NCBI RefSeq assembly: GCF_900324465.2 | Contig: NC_046610.1 | Span: forward strand, 6,884,484 to 6,948,483 | Length of the DNA: 64,000 nucleotides | Reading direction: 5' to 3' | Origin: Anabas testudineus | Lineage: Eukaryota > Chordata > Actinopteri > Anabantiformes > Anabantidae | Position numbers and translations under genes: made by a program | Notes under the pieces: model-generated | What the model was told of the DNA's origin: nothing | Database searches by the model: none | Seen by the model: only the letters and a program-made list of their open reading frames with translations | Part shown: positions 61,832 to 64,000 of the stretch, one piece after another | Layout of the letters: every line of letters starts with the position of its first letter | How positions within the stretch are numbered: the first letter of the stretch is position 1

Positions 61832-64000
61832 GTATGTAAAACAAACCCCAAAACAACACTCTCTCTTCCTCCTCCTCTCATTCTCTCCCCCACTTTCTGA
61901 CTTTAGTCACCTTTCTCAAGAACATTCTGTCAACAATGATCGAGTTGTGTGTATCTTCTGTTCACTGTGTGTTGGCAACATTTGTGTTGATCTCGACCTC
62001 TATGTGTTATCTGATGTCCTTTTGGGGCGGGTTTCCTGGAATTAACCTCAGTTTAACTAGTTTGTTGTTTCTCTAAAAAACCCTGGTTTTCTGTTTCTGT
62101 TGTGAAATAGTTTAAAGTTTTAAATTATGGCTATATAAGATGCGATTAACGAGAGAAACAGCGGAATAGCACCAATTGTTTTTGAATGCTCTGAACTAAT
62201 TGTTGAACTGTTGCCACTTTATAATTTGATTGACAAATCGTTTAAACTGTTAATGACTGTATTTCATAATGAAATGGTTTTGTACCCTGCTTCAGGCTAA
62301 GCAAATGTGTTTTAAAGGGGTATGTAAAGGATAACGTGGTATTTTTGTACTGATAATTTATTGTCATTTTATTTTCTATGAAAATATTTTATATTATGTG
62401 GTCAAAGAACCCAATGAAGTAAAGTGTGACTGGGATTGATTGTAATTAATTTTGATTACAATTACAAGACTAAGATTGTGTGAGTGAGAGAGACTCACCA
62501 GTGATTTTTATTTTAAAGGCTTACCCTGCTAAGATTTAATATACGCACATTTGTTGTTCAGTAACATTTACCTATGTAATTGTTTTGTCTTGTACAATTT
62601 CACCATGAAGATGTTTTATTCTGCACTGAGTATGGACTGCACACAATCCTTAAACCTTAAAGGCTCACAGATTTCATGATGCTGAGTTAAATGCTTTGAA
62701 TTTTTTTATAAAGAAAAGCAATAGTTCAAGGAGTATTGTTCTGTGGTTTGGGGCATCAATGAGACGCCAGCTTTGATGCTGTGACTTGGCCACCGACATA
62801 ATGTTGTGACATGATCACAAAGTAACGTGACACATAATCAGTGAAGTCAATATCTTGTTAAACTCTGGAGGCCTTCCATGGTTGCTGCAGTGAGAAGTAT
62901 ACTGGTGTAGTGTGTCCTGTAAGCTGTAAGCTGCAGAACCTGTCAATAAAGTTGTTCAGTGGTTCATTGTCAGAACCACTTGCACCAGATCCCTGTGTGT
63001 TCCCTCCACAGCATTCTGCAATACCTGGTCTGTCCTCCAAGCCCTGCATACCATGATGGACAACCCAACTGGCCCAGTTTTTTATTTTGTAAAGAAAATT
63101 TCTGCAAGGTTTAGGCAAAGCAGCTTCTTGTTTGTTGTAAGATACGCCTTTTCTTTTTGGATGTACATGAGACTTGTTTCTCATGGTTCTACTGACCTGC
63201 GCTACAAACATCCTTCACTTGCTTTTATCCATTAGCAGGAGTGTAGGGAATGTTTTAGGGAACAGTTTGAAGGAAAGGTTGAGGAATTATTTTAGTAACA
63301 TTTTTTTCTTCATGGTGCACATTTTTAAGGAAACATCACAACATTTTTGTCTTATCAGCCCTATACATTTGACATTTTTACAACGTTTGCATTTTTATTG
63401 GAGCAGCTTGGCACCACTCCTTGCTAGCTCATTACTTTACAGAAGGCTGTCTTGAACTGATTTTGATGAACGTTTCTAACAGTCATTACAACCCTTTTTG
63501 ACAAGCCAGTGCAGAAACCGAAATCACTTGGCATGACAAAGGGGAAACTGTATGCTAAAATTAAATGTCAAGCATTCCTTTGAACAAATGGCCTCTGCTT
63601 AGAGAAGGAGAAGCTGTGAGGTCTCTATAGAAAAGTGTGCCATTTGTGTACATTTTGAATTTACTGAGGAAACCATGAGGAAGTGTTTTAACAGATGCTC
63701 TTGGACATTACTATACTTATAACTTAAAGGCTCAGACTTGTACAAATGAAAGAGTATTAGTAAACCTTAATTCATATGCAGTTTAGTGCTGTGAAGTTCG
63801 CTAGTATTTTCACATTGACAATCATAAATGTGCTTATTTAGATTTTTCAAGTTCTGCTTGGAAAAATAGATCTTATTTGAAACTTGAAACCAAGTGCACA
63901 AAAGTTGCGTTTTATATCTCTTAGAAAAGGGACAGATATCATCTTCAGTAAATTCAGATAAATCAGTAATCAGATATCAATAAATCAGACTTTATCAACA
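61832..64000 (+). other. rbbp6 intron 3, or 3' UTR of a DWNN-only transcript
   Basis: I see no further rbbp6 exon here. The region contains a read-through tail to 61900 and an AATAAA at about 62944-62949 that could end a short DWNN mRNA. A 117-codon minus-strand frame (62858-63211) resembles nothing I know. Confidence 0.5.

Noticed and set aside
62858-63211. 117-codon minus-strand frame downstream of rbbp6 exon 3
   Set aside because: No start context, no known domain, and it lies in an intron or UTR; too little to call a gene.

Overview
The window is nuclear DNA from a ray-finned fish, most likely a percomorph teleost. The reasons are teleost-style vertebrate genes, compact introns, many CA/TG microsatellites, Tc1-like transposon fossils, and L2- and RTE-type LINEs with sequence features typical of fish genomes. 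The block prkcb - cacng3 - rbbp6, all on the + strand, keeps the order and orientation of PRKCB-CACNG3-RBBP6 on human 16p12. The a/b duplicate status of the fish genes cannot be decided from this window.

Layout. (1) 0.9-5.7 kb, minus strand: a socs1-type cytokine-signalling inhibitor (232 aa, three coding exons), with a predicted 5' non-coding exon, an IRF/ISRE element at its promoter and two upstream ORFs. (2) 5.7-15.7 kb: mostly intergenic, with a TATA-bearing candidate first exon of an unrecognised minus-strand gene near 12.1-12.3 kb and a decayed Tc1 transposase. (3) 15.76-16.56 kb: about 800 bp of GA-rich low-complexity repeat directly upstream of prkcb. (4) 16.8-45.5 kb: complete coding sequence of protein kinase C beta, 16 shared exons plus two alternative C-terminal (V5) exons, betaII-type first and betaI-type second. 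Each form gives 668 aa in frame. Intron 4 holds an intron-containing tRNA-Arg(TCT). Introns 2-4 hold Tc1 fossils, one with intact terminal inverted repeats, and a SINE-like repeat. (5) 48.7-52.5 kb: cacng3, an AMPA-receptor auxiliary subunit (TARP gamma-3), four exons, 335 aa, ending in the PDZ ligand TTPV. (6) 53.8-59.6 kb: four minus-strand tRNA-Leu(AAG) genes arranged as a duplicated pair. One spacer was invaded by an L2-type LINE, and that LINE by a 3.0-kb RTE-type LINE with a 953-aa uninterrupted ORF and a perfect 10-bp target-site duplication. The other spacer keeps the empty site. (7) 60.0-64.0 kb: promoter, long 5' leader and first three coding exons of rbbp6 (the ubiquitin-like DWNN domain); the gene runs off the window.

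SOCS1, PKC-beta and TARP gamma-3 act in separate pathways (JAK/STAT feedback, lipid/Ca2+ signalling, synaptic AMPA receptors), so the block looks like inherited synteny, not a functional cluster. I found no clear novel multi-gene system. The most informative structures are the nested LINE insertion in the tRNA-Leu array, the socs1 5' regulatory layout, the prkcb alternative exons and altered pseudosubstrate, and the possible DWNN-only read-through form of rbbp6. No searches were run. Exon borders come from reading splice sites and checking that phases join.
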